Below are positions 9,160 to 17,699 of a stretch of DNA of 64,000 nt, one piece after another (the stretch's first letter is position 1; each line of letters starts with the position of its first letter). The position numbers and the translations under genes are program-made. The notes under the pieces were generated by a model, which saw only the letters and a list, made by a program, of their open reading frames with translations, had not been told where the DNA came from and made no database searches. Source of the stretch: CALXOJ01 sp034120015 (lineage in GTDB: Bacteria; Spirochaetota; Spirochaetia; JAFGXN01); the NCBI GenBank assembly GCA_034120015.1, contig JAXEIF010000004.1, forward strand, positions 13,507-77,506, read 5' to 3'.

Positions 9160-9948
9160 ATGACGAAACAGGAATTACTTCAAATGGAAGAAGATGAATT
9201 ATGGACTCTTTATATTAAAACGAAAGATTCCGGAATTCGCGATGTCCTCATTGAAAAATATTCTCCTCTGGTAAAATACGTGGCAGGACGGATTGCCATG
9301 AATATGCCTCGGGAAGTCGAGTATGACGATCTGGTGGGATGGGGCGTATTCGGTCTTTTTGATGCCATCGATAAATTTTCCCCCAAGCGCGATGTTAAAT
9401 TTAAAACTTATGCCGTAAGACGGATTCAGGGGGCAATTTACGATGCGCTTCGTGCCGATGATTGGGTTCCCCGTTCGGTCAGAAAAAAGGCAAAAGAGGT
9501 GGAACGGGCGATTCACCATTTGGAAGGACTCCACGGAAGAGCCTGTACCAATAAAGAGGTTGCCGACGAGCTGCAGATTACCGAAGAAGAGTATGAAGAG
9601 ATGCTTTTGTCTATAAGCGGAACCAATGTGCTTTCTTTGAACGAAGTTCATTATTCCAGCGATGAAAATGACAAAGTATCACTGGACGAAAATCTGAAAG
9701 CTCCGGTCAGTCTGAATCCCGATGTGCAGATCGAAAGGGAAGAGGTCAAACGGGTGATTATCGACGCCATCAAAGAGCTTCCCGAAAATTCCCAGCAGGT
9801 TTTGATTGCTTACTATTACAATGAATTGACATTAAAGGAAATCGGAAAGATTTTAAATGTAACGGAATCCCGTGTTTCTCAGCTTCATACGAAGGCTTTG
9901 CTGAAATTACGGGCAAAACTGACAGGAATTCGAAAAGGTTTATTTTGA
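9160..9948 (+). CDS. fliA: RNA polymerase sigma-28 factor (FliA/WhiG family)
   Basis: A 262-residue sigma factor with region 2 (EVEYDDLVGWGVFGLFDAIDK, then RRIQGAIYDALRADDWVPRS), region 3, and region 4 with a helix-turn-helix (LTLKEIGKILNVTESRVSQL). The DALR.DDWVPRS segment is a hallmark of the FliA/WhiG/SigD group that transcribes late flagellar and chemotaxis genes. Its place within the early export operon matches other spirochaetes. No FlgM anti-sigma gene is visible in this window. Confidence 0.94.
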   Translation: MTKQELLQMEEDELWTLYIKTKDSGIRDVLIEKYSPLVKYVAGRIAMNMPREVEYDDLVGWGVFGLFDAIDKFSPKRDVKFKTYAVRRIQGAIYDALRADDWVPRSVRKKAKEVERAIHHLEGLHGRACTNKEVADELQITEEEYEEMLLSISGTNVLSLNEVHYSSDENDKVSLDENLKAPVSLNPDVQIEREEVKRVIIDAIKELPENSQQVLIAYYYNELTLKEIGKILNVTESRVSQLHTKALLKLRAKLTGIRKGLF

Positions 9949-11882
9949 TGGATTTAAATGAATTTAAAGATCAAATCAGAACCATGCTTGTCCGCGATTT
10001 ATCCGTATCCGAGGTGCGGGCAACGGGGAATACGCTGAAAGAAGCGTTGCGGGTAGCCGCAGGGGAACTCGATCTTCCCGTTAAGAAGATACAGTTCGAT
10101 ATTGTACAAAAAGGAAGAAAAGGATTTTTGGGCGCCGGAAGACGCGAGTGGGTGATTATTGCTTACCCTTCCGCGGAAGAGGCTTCCGATACGGAGTCGG
10201 GAGAGGGAAATGACGGCAGTGACGCAATCGATGCGGAAACCGGTTTGCCTGTCGATCAGGACGGAATTGCGATCGTCAAATGTATTAATGAGACGGTCAC
10301 ATTGTGTGTCCGACCTCCGAAAGGTAACGGGGCACCGGCCACATATGAACAGGTTGTCGAAAAGCTCTCAAAACGCGGTGTCGGAACTTTTGATGAAGCA
10401 GCTATAAAAAAGGCGCTTAAAAATAAAGACAATAAGGAAATAAAAATCGGTAATTTTGTATATAACCCGTTGTCGGACGGCACTTTGTGGATGGAAATAT
10501 CATCCGACGAGATGGAAGCTTCTGTCGGGATTCGGCATCCGAAAGCGGGAGGCCGGGATTTTATTTATACGGAAATTTATCAGTTTGTCATGTCTTACGA
10601 TATAAAATTCGGTATTCGGAAAGATGTTATCAGAGAATTGGCCGACAACCCCGTTTACGATACTTTGTTTGTTGTTGCCCGAGGCGAAAAGGCAAAGCAC
10701 GGCACAAACGGATACGTTGAATACAAGTTTGACACAAAGAAGGAAAAGGCCGCATTCGGCGAAGATGATGTCAAGATTAATTTTAAAGCAGCCAATAATA
10801 TTGCCAACGTCAGGGAAGGTGATGTGATAGCGGTTTATCATAAACCGACAAAGGGAATTGAAGGGCATACGGTGCACAATCGTATTTTAAAGGCCTATGA
10901 CGGTAAGGAAACGCAGATTCAGGTCGGAGAGAATGTACAGTTGTCGGATGACCGTATGCAGGCTGTCAGCAAAATAGACGGACAGGCGCTGCTTCAGGAC
11001 GGTGTTGTTTCGGTATTACCGGTTTACTATGTGAACGGATCGCTGTCGATTAAAACGGGCGGCAATATAGATTTTATCGGAAGTGTTGTTATTAACGGAG
11101 ATGTCGAAGACGGCTATGTTGTCAAAGCTTCCAAGGATATCCAAATTCACGGCACGGTCGGTAAATCCGAAATTATCAGCGGCGGTGATATTGTCGTTTC
11201 GAACGGAATTCAAACCAAAGGCGAAGGCTTTGTTAAAGCCAAAGGCAGTGTTGTTTCGAAGTTTATCGGTAATTCCATTGTTTTTGCCGAAGACCGGGTT
11301 GTCGTCAGTGACGGAATCGTCAATTCCCAAGTTAATTGCGGCGGAAAAATTATCTGCTACGGAAAGCGGGCCCGAATTCACGGCGGACAGCTGCGTGCAG
11401 CCAATTCGATTGTCGCCAAAGAAATCGGAACGGCAGCCGGAACGGAAACCGTTTTGGAAGTCGGGGTCAATCCCGAATCAAGAGAACGGTATAATTTTCT
11501 GGACAGTAAAATTAAAGAAAATACAGAGGCAATCGAAAATCTCGATCTGAATATCGGTGCTTTTGAGAAAATTATCAAAACAAAAGGGACTCTCAACGAA
11601 GATAAACAGGCTTCGTATGATGACATGAGAGCCCAGCGGGATGCACTTCTCCGTGAGAACAGCGTAATGACGGAAGAATTCGTCAGGTTGCGCGAAGAAA
11701 TTCAGGAACTGAAAGGCAGCGGTGAAATATCTGTCGAAAACATTGTTTACCCAAACGTCAAGATAAACATCAATACTGCGGAATATACCGTCAAGAACGA
11801 ACTGAAGTGGGTTACCTTCTATAGAGAAGGACCGATGATTAAAATGCGGGAATATTCCGTTGAAAAAGAGGATCTGAAATAG
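9948..11882 (+). CDS. Jag_N-FapA (DUF342) polymer-forming type protein
   Basis: A 644-residue protein. Residues 10-75 match the Jag N-terminal domain (ATGNTLKEALRVAAGELDLP, then QKGRKGFLGAG). The middle and C-terminal parts are the FapA/DUF342 region. This includes a run of short beta-helix turns at roughly 360-500 (repeats of the form I.GDV..G..V.A...I.I.G.V) and a C-terminal coiled coil near 515-590. Members are linked to cell-surface or morphology control, but no reaction is established. The ATG at 9948 overlaps the fliA stop by one base; a TTG directly before it is an alternative start. Confidence 0.85.
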   Translation: MDLNEFKDQIRTMLVRDLSVSEVRATGNTLKEALRVAAGELDLPVKKIQFDIVQKGRKGFLGAGRREWVIIAYPSAEEASDTESGEGNDGSDAIDAETGLPVDQDGIAIVKCINETVTLCVRPPKGNGAPATYEQVVEKLSKRGVGTFDEAAIKKALKNKDNKEIKIGNFVYNPLSDGTLWMEISSDEMEASVGIRHPKAGGRDFIYTEIYQFVMSYDIKFGIRKDVIRELADNPVYDTLFVVARGEKAKHGTNGYVEYKFDTKKEKAAFGEDDVKINFKAANNIANVREGDVIAVYHKPTKGIEGHTVHNRILKAYDGKETQIQVGENVQLSDDRMQAVSKIDGQALLQDGVVSVLPVYYVNGSLSIKTGGNIDFIGSVVINGDVEDGYVVKASKDIQIHGTVGKSEIISGGDIVVSNGIQTKGEGFVKAKGSVVSKFIGNSIVFAEDRVVVSDGIVNSQVNCGGKIICYGKRARIHGGQLRAANSIVAKEIGTAAGTETVLEVGVNPESRERYNFLDSKIKENTEAIENLDLNIGAFEKIIKTKGTLNEDKQASYDDMRAQRDALLRENSVMTEEFVRLREEIQELKGSGEISVENIVYPNVKININTAEYTVKNELKWVTFYREGPMIKMREYSVEKEDLK

Positions 11883-12217
11883 TGGCGGTACAACCTATCG
11901 ATATCCAGGTTAATTTTTCGCAGCTGAATACAGTCAGTGCCGAGCAGTCGATGAGTAAGCAGGCCGTATTGGCAGCCGAGGCCGATTCGACACGCCATAT
12001 GATACGTGAGTCGTTAAAGCAGGCGGAAAAGGTCAAAAAAATTGAAAACGGAATGATCGGGGTTGCGGCAATACATGACGGAGAGGAAGAACCTTCCGCA
12101 AAATCCGGGGATAACAGGACAATTGACGAAACGCTTCTCCGTCAGTCGAAAAAAGAGCATCCGGTTGTTTTTGTCGACGATCCCGATAAGGGACATGAAA
12201 TCGATTTGATGTGCTGA
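11882..12217 (+). CDS. Small conserved-position protein downstream of DUF342 gene
   Basis: A 111-residue, polar, largely helical and probably cytoplasmic protein with no signal peptide or membrane segment. It begins with GTG overlapping the previous stop by one base, which argues for a real, translationally coupled gene. The C-terminus (HPVVFVDDPDKGHEIDLMC) is the only distinctive stretch. I do not recognise a family, and its role is inferred only from membership of the flagellar operon. Confidence 0.7.
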   Translation: MAVQPIDIQVNFSQLNTVSAEQSMSKQAVLAAEADSTRHMIRESLKQAEKVKKIENGMIGVAAIHDGEEEPSAKSGDNRTIDETLLRQSKKEHPVVFVDDPDKGHEIDLMC

Positions 12218-12238
12218 GACTGCATTGGCGGAGAGATT

Positions 12239-12724
12239 ATGTGGATTTTCCTGTTTAACACAATCGGATTGATTTGTATTTATTTCCTTTTACGGTGGAA
12301 ACTGCAGCGCAGTACCGCGATCGAAAAACAGATTGATAAGATCAGAGCTCAGTTTAATGATTTAACGGTTGATATGAATGATGCCACATCGCGCAATCTG
12401 GATGCGCTCGAGAGTCGGATAAAGGAGGCAAAAAAGCTGATCCGGCAGCTTGATAAGGCATCGGCAGAGGTAAAAGATTCGGTTCCGGATGAGCCGGAGG
12501 TTAAAACACATGTACAGCAGGAGACTGATACCGACGTAAAAGCAGAGTCCGGGCAGCCGTCTGTTACTGCTTTTGCCCCGATTTCCGATTCGTTACGTCA
12601 GTCTGTTTTAAAGCTGGCAGTACGCGGTATGTCATCGGCCGAAATTGCCGAAATTTTGAATTGTCAGTTGCAGGAAGTCGAGCTGGTTCTTTCTTTTTCC
12701 GAAAACAGATATTCCCGAAAATAA
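12239..12724 (+). CDS. Membrane-anchored protein with C-terminal helix-turn-helix-like segment
   Basis: A 161-residue protein with an N-terminal transmembrane helix (residues 2-18), a coiled coil at about 25-85, and a Glu/Val-rich linker. The C-terminal segment (LKLAVRGMSSAEIAEILNCQLQEVELVLSF) resembles a sigma-4/LuxR-like helix-turn-helix. This layout recalls DUF6115-type proteins found at the end of flagellar operons. It may be the last gene of the operon. No function can be assigned. Confidence 0.7.
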   Translation: MWIFLFNTIGLICIYFLLRWKLQRSTAIEKQIDKIRAQFNDLTVDMNDATSRNLDALESRIKEAKKLIRQLDKASAEVKDSVPDEPEVKTHVQQETDTDVKAESGQPSVTAFAPISDSLRQSVLKLAVRGMSSAEIAEILNCQLQEVELVLSFSENRYSRK

Positions 12725-12763
12725 AAAAGCGGCATACATCCGGATTTTATTATGTACACCGCT
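12723..12763 (-). terminator. Rho-independent terminator for the DUF115 gene
   Basis: On the minus strand a stem (AGCGG and TACAT arms, interrupted by a 2-nt mismatch) is followed directly by six T residues. It lies 40 nt past the stop of the minus-strand DUF115 gene. On the plus strand there is no T-run, so it probably does not end the flagellar operon. Confidence 0.6.
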
Positions 12764-12802
12764 CCCTACTGTACTTTTATTATCGGTTCTTCAAAAAAAT
12801 AC

Positions 12803-14110
12803 TTAACAATTTTTTTCAAATAAAAAGTTTTGCACGGGAACGGATTGGATAAAACTTCCACGCCTGTCAATGCGGATACAGTCCCGACCGTATTCTGCAA
12901 ACCAGCGGCGGTAAAGATCCATTCGTCGGTCGGAAAGAAGGCGGTTGCCGTCGGCGTCGACGGTTTCGGTTTTTAAGGGTGAAAAAAGAAGGCGGTAGGA
13001 ATATGTTTCGAAAGGAGTCGTCCTGGTCGTGATATTGTTGCTTTTTTCCTCGAAAAAAGCTCCCCCCGCATGAGTCCGGAACGACGGGTATCCGAGGTCA
13101 ATGCCGATAAGGGAAATTGTTCCGGCGCCCATAAATCGGGCGGCTTCCACCGCTGCTGCCGCAACAGTACCGCCCGAACCAAGCATCGGAATTCGGTATT
13201 TTTCTGCTTCCGCAGCTTCTGCCGGAAAACGGGTGCCGTAAAAATAGCCTTCCGCCCACGGTTTTCCCGTATTTGTGTAGTAAGTCGAAAGAGGTGCAAT
13301 CAGTCTGCTGTTTTCTGATTTGAAAAAAAGAAGGTGCAGAGCATTGTAAAATTGCGGATCTCCCGTAACGACATAGTCCGGTTCGATGCCCCGACGTTGA
13401 AGGAGCCCTGACGCCGTATCAACTGCCAGCAGAAGAAACCGGTTTCTGTTTTTGCGGATTTCATCAATGTGAGAATCAAGGGTCGGTCCCGCGCCTGCAA
13501 TCACAATATGACGGCTGCGGGCATTGTTGCGGAGCTCTTCGAAAGATCGGAAGCTGCCTTTTTTGAGTTTTTCGGTATTTCGTCGGATGTTTTTTTCGAA
13601 ACGTTTTCCGTATTTCTTCAATGTAGCGGCATTTGTTTCTTCAATCCGACGATGATAATCAGTCAGTAACCGTATTCTGCCGGCTGTTTCCGTAAACAGC
13701 TTTTCGGCAGCGGGCGGTATCAGGAGTCTGACAGTCGCAGCCGGATAATCCGACAGAATAGCGGTAAAGGATTTTTCGTCATAAGGAGAGAGTATACGAA
13801 CACGCGGCGACAGTTCCGTCCGGTAATCGAGATTGTGTTGTTTAAGAAAATCGAAAATACGCGGTTCCGGCGTCATTACAAGAATATCGGTTTTCGGATA
13901 CAGGCGGTTTAAAACGCGCGGCAGGTAGCCGAGTCCGTTTTCAAGAACAGCAATGAGAGCGGTTTTATCGGGTTCGATTTGAGCTGCCGTTTTTTCGGCT
14001 TCGGCTATCGGATTGTATGTCGAATGGAGAGGGATGCCGTCGACGGAAAGGGTGAGAGCTCCCTGTCTGGATGTCAGAAGTTCCGGACGAAAATTATTCG
14101 AGTTCGACAT
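12803..14110 (-). CDS. DUF115 (MptE-like / Maf-like) protein, possible flagellin glycosylation factor
   Basis: A 435-residue protein whose central region is the DUF115/6-hydroxymethylpterin pyrophosphokinase MptE-like fold. It shows HIVIAGAGPTLDSHIDEI near residue 200, followed by AVDTASGLLQRRGIEPDYVVTGD, the glycosyltransferase-like nucleotide-binding pattern. A second motif (LGSGGTVAAAAVEAARFMGA, then SLIGIDLGYP) follows. In motile bacteria such proteins (Maf family) transfer nonulosonic acids to flagellin. The ATG overlaps the penicillin-binding protein gene by 17 nt. The link to flagellar glycosylation fits the NeuB- and SpsF/SpsG-like genes elsewhere in the window but is inference. Confidence 0.75.
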   Translation of the reverse strand: MSNSNNFRPELLTSRQGALTLSVDGIPLHSTYNPIAEAEKTAAQIEPDKTALIAVLENGLGYLPRVLNRLYPKTDILVMTPEPRIFDFLKQHNLDYRTELSPRVRILSPYDEKSFTAILSDYPAATVRLLIPPAAEKLFTETAGRIRLLTDYHRRIEETNAATLKKYGKRFEKNIRRNTEKLKKGSFRSFEELRNNARSRHIVIAGAGPTLDSHIDEIRKNRNRFLLLAVDTASGLLQRRGIEPDYVVTGDPQFYNALHLLFFKSENSRLIAPLSTYYTNTGKPWAEGYFYGTRFPAEAAEAEKYRIPMLGSGGTVAAAAVEAARFMGAGTISLIGIDLGYPSFRTHAGGAFFEEKSNNITTRTTPFETYSYRLLFSPLKTETVDADGNRLLSDRRMDLYRRWFAEYGRDCIRIDRRGSFIQSVPVQNFLFEKNC

Positions 14111-16082
14111 AAATAATCTGACCTTCCGTTAACGGTGTTCCCGGCTTCGGCGACTGTGAAACGACTTTTCCTTCACCGTTGATGTGAAGTTTGAAACTGC
14201 GGGAGTAAAGGCTGATAAGATCCCGTTTCGACCGACCGATTAAATCGGGAACTTTGTTGCCGGAAATCACAATGTCCGTTTTTGGTGGAACTTTCAGCAC
14301 ATTACCGACATCAAAAAGCATATCCGTTTCTTTATACACATTTAAATAAAGAATTATATCTTCTGCCAAATCTCTCACCAAAGGTGCGGTTACCTGACTG
14401 CCGTAAATGCTGTCGGCTTTCGGCGAAAAAACGGCACCGTAGATGATAAAACGCGGTTTTTCCGCAGGAAAAAGAGTCAGAACGGATGCTACATATTTGT
14501 CGTCAAAGTAGCGTCTGTTTTCGGCATCGAAAATCTGAGCCGTTCCGGTTTTGGATGCAAGATTGATTCCCTTTACGGAGGTCTTTCTGGCAAGTCCGTG
14601 GTCGGTGCCTTCCGTCATCATCCGTAACATATTTCTGACGGTTGTGTAAGAGAGAACTTCCTCGGAAATGGCCACCTTGGCACCGTAAATTTCGTTTCCT
14701 TCCGAGTCTCTGATAGCTTTGATGATATGAGGCTTCAAAAGTCGTCCTTCGTTGGCAAAAACCGTAGCGGCCGTTACAATCTGCAGGGCTGTTGTCGAAA
14801 TTTCCTGTCCCATGGTAACGGTAGCCAGACTGCGGCCGGACCATGTCGAAGCGCGTCTTAAAACGCCTTTGTTTTCGTTGTTGAGTCCCAGTCCCGTTTT
14901 TTGTCCGAATCCGAAATTGCGAAGCTTGGTATAAAGTTCTTCATCGGACAGACACTCCGTTGCCGTACATGCGGCCGTATTGCAGGAGAGAACAATTGCA
15001 TCTTTCGGGTAAACCTGACCGTGCGGAGTCACGCATTTGATAACGGCCGGCGGATTTCCCGATCCCGGGATAGGGTAGGCGGCCCGGCAGGTAAGAGGTC
15101 TGTTAAAATCGATTCTGTTTGTGTCGAAGGCGCAGGCACAGGTGAATATCTTAAAAACGGAACCGGGTTCGTATGCATAAGCCACGGCACGGTTCATGCG
15201 GGATTCGGAGTCCGACAGGTTATAATAGTTGGGATTGAAATTCGGGGCGTTTTCCATCGCCAGGATTTCTCCGGTTTGGGCATCCATCACAATAAATATA
15301 GCCGCGTCGGCCTTTTGTTCTTCGATGGCCCGTTTTGCCTGTCTGGCTGCCATGTGCTGAATTTGCGTATCAATGGTCAGGTAGACATCCCGGTTGATGA
15401 CAACACCGTCGATAATTTTATTGGCCGACAGGTCGCTGTCGCAAATTCGTTCGATTCCTTCTTTCGCATTACCGTTAAAATCAACGAATCCCAGAATATG
15501 ACAGGCCAGTTCTCCTTTCGGGTAACTTCGTCCCTGGTTTTCTTCCGTAAACTGATTCAGTTTTAAGTACGGATAGTAGAATTTTTTTTCAGTGTCGCCG
15601 GCTTCCGAAGCGGTTTGTTCGTTTTGTTTCCGGCTTGCTTCGTTGACCTCTTCCAGTTTGACATACAGAGTATTCAGCTCTTCTTTTGTGGCCCGTCTTC
15701 TGTAAAAGCGGTATTTCCCGCCGGTTGTCAAATCCTCGAAAATGGATTTAGGATCACGGTTTAACACGGCACCGAGAACTTCGGCAGCCTTGGCGTATTC
15801 CGCCCGATCGTTTTCCGTTTGTACCTTATAAACAATATCCGTATAAGTTGTTTGTGTCGCCAGCAAAGACCCGTTTCTGTCCCGAATATTGCCTCTGTGC
15901 TCGGATGCGTAGTTGGAAATTTGAAGATTACGGTTTTGCCGGGTATCGCTGCTGCCGATCATGAAAATACCGTAGCGGATAACAATAATGAATGCCGCAA
16001 AGAGCATCAGTCCGCAGGTCAGCAGAATGCCTTTTTTACCGATTGTTACCGGTCGGTTTTCTTTTTGAGGATTTCTTTTCAT
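14094..16082 (-). CDS. ftsI: Peptidoglycan transpeptidase, PBP2/FtsI-SpoVD type with PASTA domain
   Basis: A 662-residue class B penicillin-binding protein with a short cytoplasmic N-terminus, one membrane anchor at about 17-38 and a dimerisation domain. In the transpeptidase domain the active serine is Ser308 in the SVFK motif, with SCN and KTG (SKTGTAQIF) motifs intact. A single PASTA domain ends the protein (VPDLIGRSKRDLISLY..., SQSPKPGT). It cross-links septal or lateral peptidoglycan. The start at 16082 has GGGAGA upstream; the frame stays open further upstream, but that part lies in lepB in another frame. It overlaps lepB by 47 nt. Confidence 0.92.
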   Translation of the reverse strand: MKRNPQKENRPVTIGKKGILLTCGLMLFAAFIIVIRYGIFMIGSSDTRQNRNLQISNYASEHRGNIRDRNGSLLATQTTYTDIVYKVQTENDRAEYAKAAEVLGAVLNRDPKSIFEDLTTGGKYRFYRRRATKEELNTLYVKLEEVNEASRKQNEQTASEAGDTEKKFYYPYLKLNQFTEENQGRSYPKGELACHILGFVDFNGNAKEGIERICDSDLSANKIIDGVVINRDVYLTIDTQIQHMAARQAKRAIEEQKADAAIFIVMDAQTGEILAMENAPNFNPNYYNLSDSESRMNRAVAYAYEPGSVFKIFTCACAFDTNRIDFNRPLTCRAAYPIPGSGNPPAVIKCVTPHGQVYPKDAIVLSCNTAACTATECLSDEELYTKLRNFGFGQKTGLGLNNENKGVLRRASTWSGRSLATVTMGQEISTTALQIVTAATVFANEGRLLKPHIIKAIRDSEGNEIYGAKVAISEEVLSYTTVRNMLRMMTEGTDHGLARKTSVKGINLASKTGTAQIFDAENRRYFDDKYVASVLTLFPAEKPRFIIYGAVFSPKADSIYGSQVTAPLVRDLAEDIILYLNVYKETDMLFDVGNVLKVPPKTDIVISGNKVPDLIGRSKRDLISLYSRSFKLHINGEGKVVSQSPKPGTPLTEGQIIYVELE

Positions 16083-16572
16083 AATATCTCCCGAATAGGA
16101 CTTTTCCCTCCACCCGGTCCGTCGAAACGAAACCGAAATCTCTGGAATCCGATGATTCGGACGGGTTGTCTCCCAAAAAAAATATAGCATGTTTGGGTAC
16201 TTTTGTAAAATCTTTGAACAGATATTTTTTTTGAGGTTTGACGGTAACCGTTTCGGAGCCGATTCGGAATGTGTTTTCCGAAAGCCAGGTGAGAGGCATT
16301 CCTTCCGTACCGGCAACTCTTTTAACGAGCATTTCATCGGTCAGCGGAGACCGAAAGACAAGAATGTCTCCGCAAAAAAAGCTTTTATATCTTGAAAAGA
16401 ATGACTTTTCATTGTAAAATGTGTTGATGATAATCCAGTCTCCTTTTCGGAATGTCGGATGCATCGAATTTCCGTTAACCTGTTTGATATCGAATGCATA
16501 AAACAGGAGGTATATAGAGATAACGGATACCGCTACGCATAAAAAAGTAAAGATTTTTTTAAAGGCAGACAT
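16036..16572 (-). CDS. lepB: Signal peptidase I
   Basis: A 178-residue type I signal peptidase with a single N-terminal membrane anchor. The catalytic Ser36 lies in GNSMHPT and the general base Lys84 in MLVKRVAG. Downstream, the LGDNPSESSDSRDFG box is the conserved S26A signature. It removes signal peptides from exported proteins such as FlaA. It is the first gene of a three-gene minus-strand unit with the penicillin-binding protein and the DUF115 protein. No clear ribosome-binding site precedes the ATG. Confidence 0.93.
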   Translation of the reverse strand: MSAFKKIFTFLCVAVSVISIYLLFYAFDIKQVNGNSMHPTFRKGDWIIINTFYNEKSFFSRYKSFFCGDILVFRSPLTDEMLVKRVAGTEGMPLTWLSENTFRIGSETVTVKPQKKYLFKDFTKVPKHAIFFLGDNPSESSDSRDFGFVSTDRVEGKVLFGRYYEKKSSKRKPTGNNR

Positions 16573-16617
16573 AAATATTAAATCCGAATGAAAAATAACC
16601 GATATATAATTAAGAAT

Positions 16618-16646
16618 ATTATATCGGGAAACTCCGCGAGTAACAA
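16618..16646 (-). promoter_or_regulatory. Candidate sigma-70-type promoter for lepB
   Basis: Minus strand TTGTTA, 17-bp spacer, TATAAT. Transcription would start near 16611, giving a leader of about 40 nt before lepB. It lies in the short gap between the divergent lepB and LysM/M23 genes. Confidence 0.5.
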
Positions 16647-16655
16647 GGGACTAAA

Positions 16656-17699
16656 ATGAAAAGAGAAAAAAAATATTACTACAGGAATCGGCATTCATCG
16701 GCAGGTTTTCAATCCGAAAAAACAAAAGAGCTGTATTCCCGGTTAAAAAATAAAATTTCGATGCGCTCCCTGATTGCGGGCGGAAGCGGTCTTTGCGTCG
16801 TTTTATTGCTGTCGGTGCTTGTGTTTCCCGGTTCGGTGGAAAGAGTTGTCGATATCGATATTCACGAAGAATCACTGTCATCCCGGTTTATTGCCGAATA
16901 TTATCAGATGGACTACAGCGGTACCGGTTCCGGTGATTTTGATCAGGATATCGAACTCTTTAAGGAACTTTCTTTTACGACGTACACCATTCAGCCCGGC
17001 GACACACTCGAGCAGATCGGAAAAGAAAATAAAGTCAGTCTCGATACTTTAATCAGCTATAACAATATCAAGGATTGCCGTCGTCTGATTCCGGGAACGG
17101 ATCTGCAGATTCCCAATCTGGACGGTGTTCTTCATAAAGTCAAAAAGGGCGATACGCTCGAGTCGATTGCCAAACAGTATAAAGTCAACATGAACAGTAT
17201 TATCGACAGCAATAACCTGGTTTCGGAAGTTCTGGCTGTCGGTAATCAGATTTTCGTTCCCGGCGGAAAGCTGAGCGAGTACGAACTGAAGAAAGCTATC
17301 GGCAATCTGGTTATCTGGCCCTGCAGCGGTCGTCTGACTTCGTATTTCGGTTACCGTGCCGATCCTTTTACGGGAAAACGGTCGTTTCATACAGGAATCG
17401 ACATTGCCAACTACCGCGGTGCACCGATTCGGGCCGCTATGAGCGGTAAGGTTGTCTTAAACGATTACCGTCCCCGCGGTTACGGCCGTTACATCGTGAT
17501 TCAGCATTCGAACGGTTTGAAAACTTTGTACGGACACCTGGATAAGTCGTTTGTCCGTTCGGGTCAGTGGGTCGAGCAGGGACAGCTGATAGGAGAAATG
17601 GGAACGACCGGTTACAGTACCGGCTATCACCTTCATTTTACCGTTTACGAACACGGTCGGCTTGTAAATCCGTTTAATTATCTTTCGGGGCGAAAATGA
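16656..17699 (+). CDS. LysM-LysM-M23 family murein endopeptidase
   Basis: A 347-residue protein with an N-terminal membrane segment at about 37-57 and two LysM peptidoglycan-binding domains (about 110-152 and 157-203, each opening with a GDTLE pattern). The C-terminal M23 peptidase domain has zinc ligands in RSFHTGIDIA and HLHF, so it should be active. Such proteins cut peptide cross-links during growth or division. It ends overlapping glgA by 4 nt (ATGA), an odd functional pairing. AAGGG precedes the ATG. Confidence 0.92.
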   Translation: MKREKKYYYRNRHSSAGFQSEKTKELYSRLKNKISMRSLIAGGSGLCVVLLLSVLVFPGSVERVVDIDIHEESLSSRFIAEYYQMDYSGTGSGDFDQDIELFKELSFTTYTIQPGDTLEQIGKENKVSLDTLISYNNIKDCRRLIPGTDLQIPNLDGVLHKVKKGDTLESIAKQYKVNMNSIIDSNNLVSEVLAVGNQIFVPGGKLSEYELKKAIGNLVIWPCSGRLTSYFGYRADPFTGKRSFHTGIDIANYRGAPIRAAMSGKVVLNDYRPRGYGRYIVIQHSNGLKTLYGHLDKSFVRSGQWVEQGQLIGEMGTTGYSTGYHLHFTVYEHGRLVNPFNYLSGRK

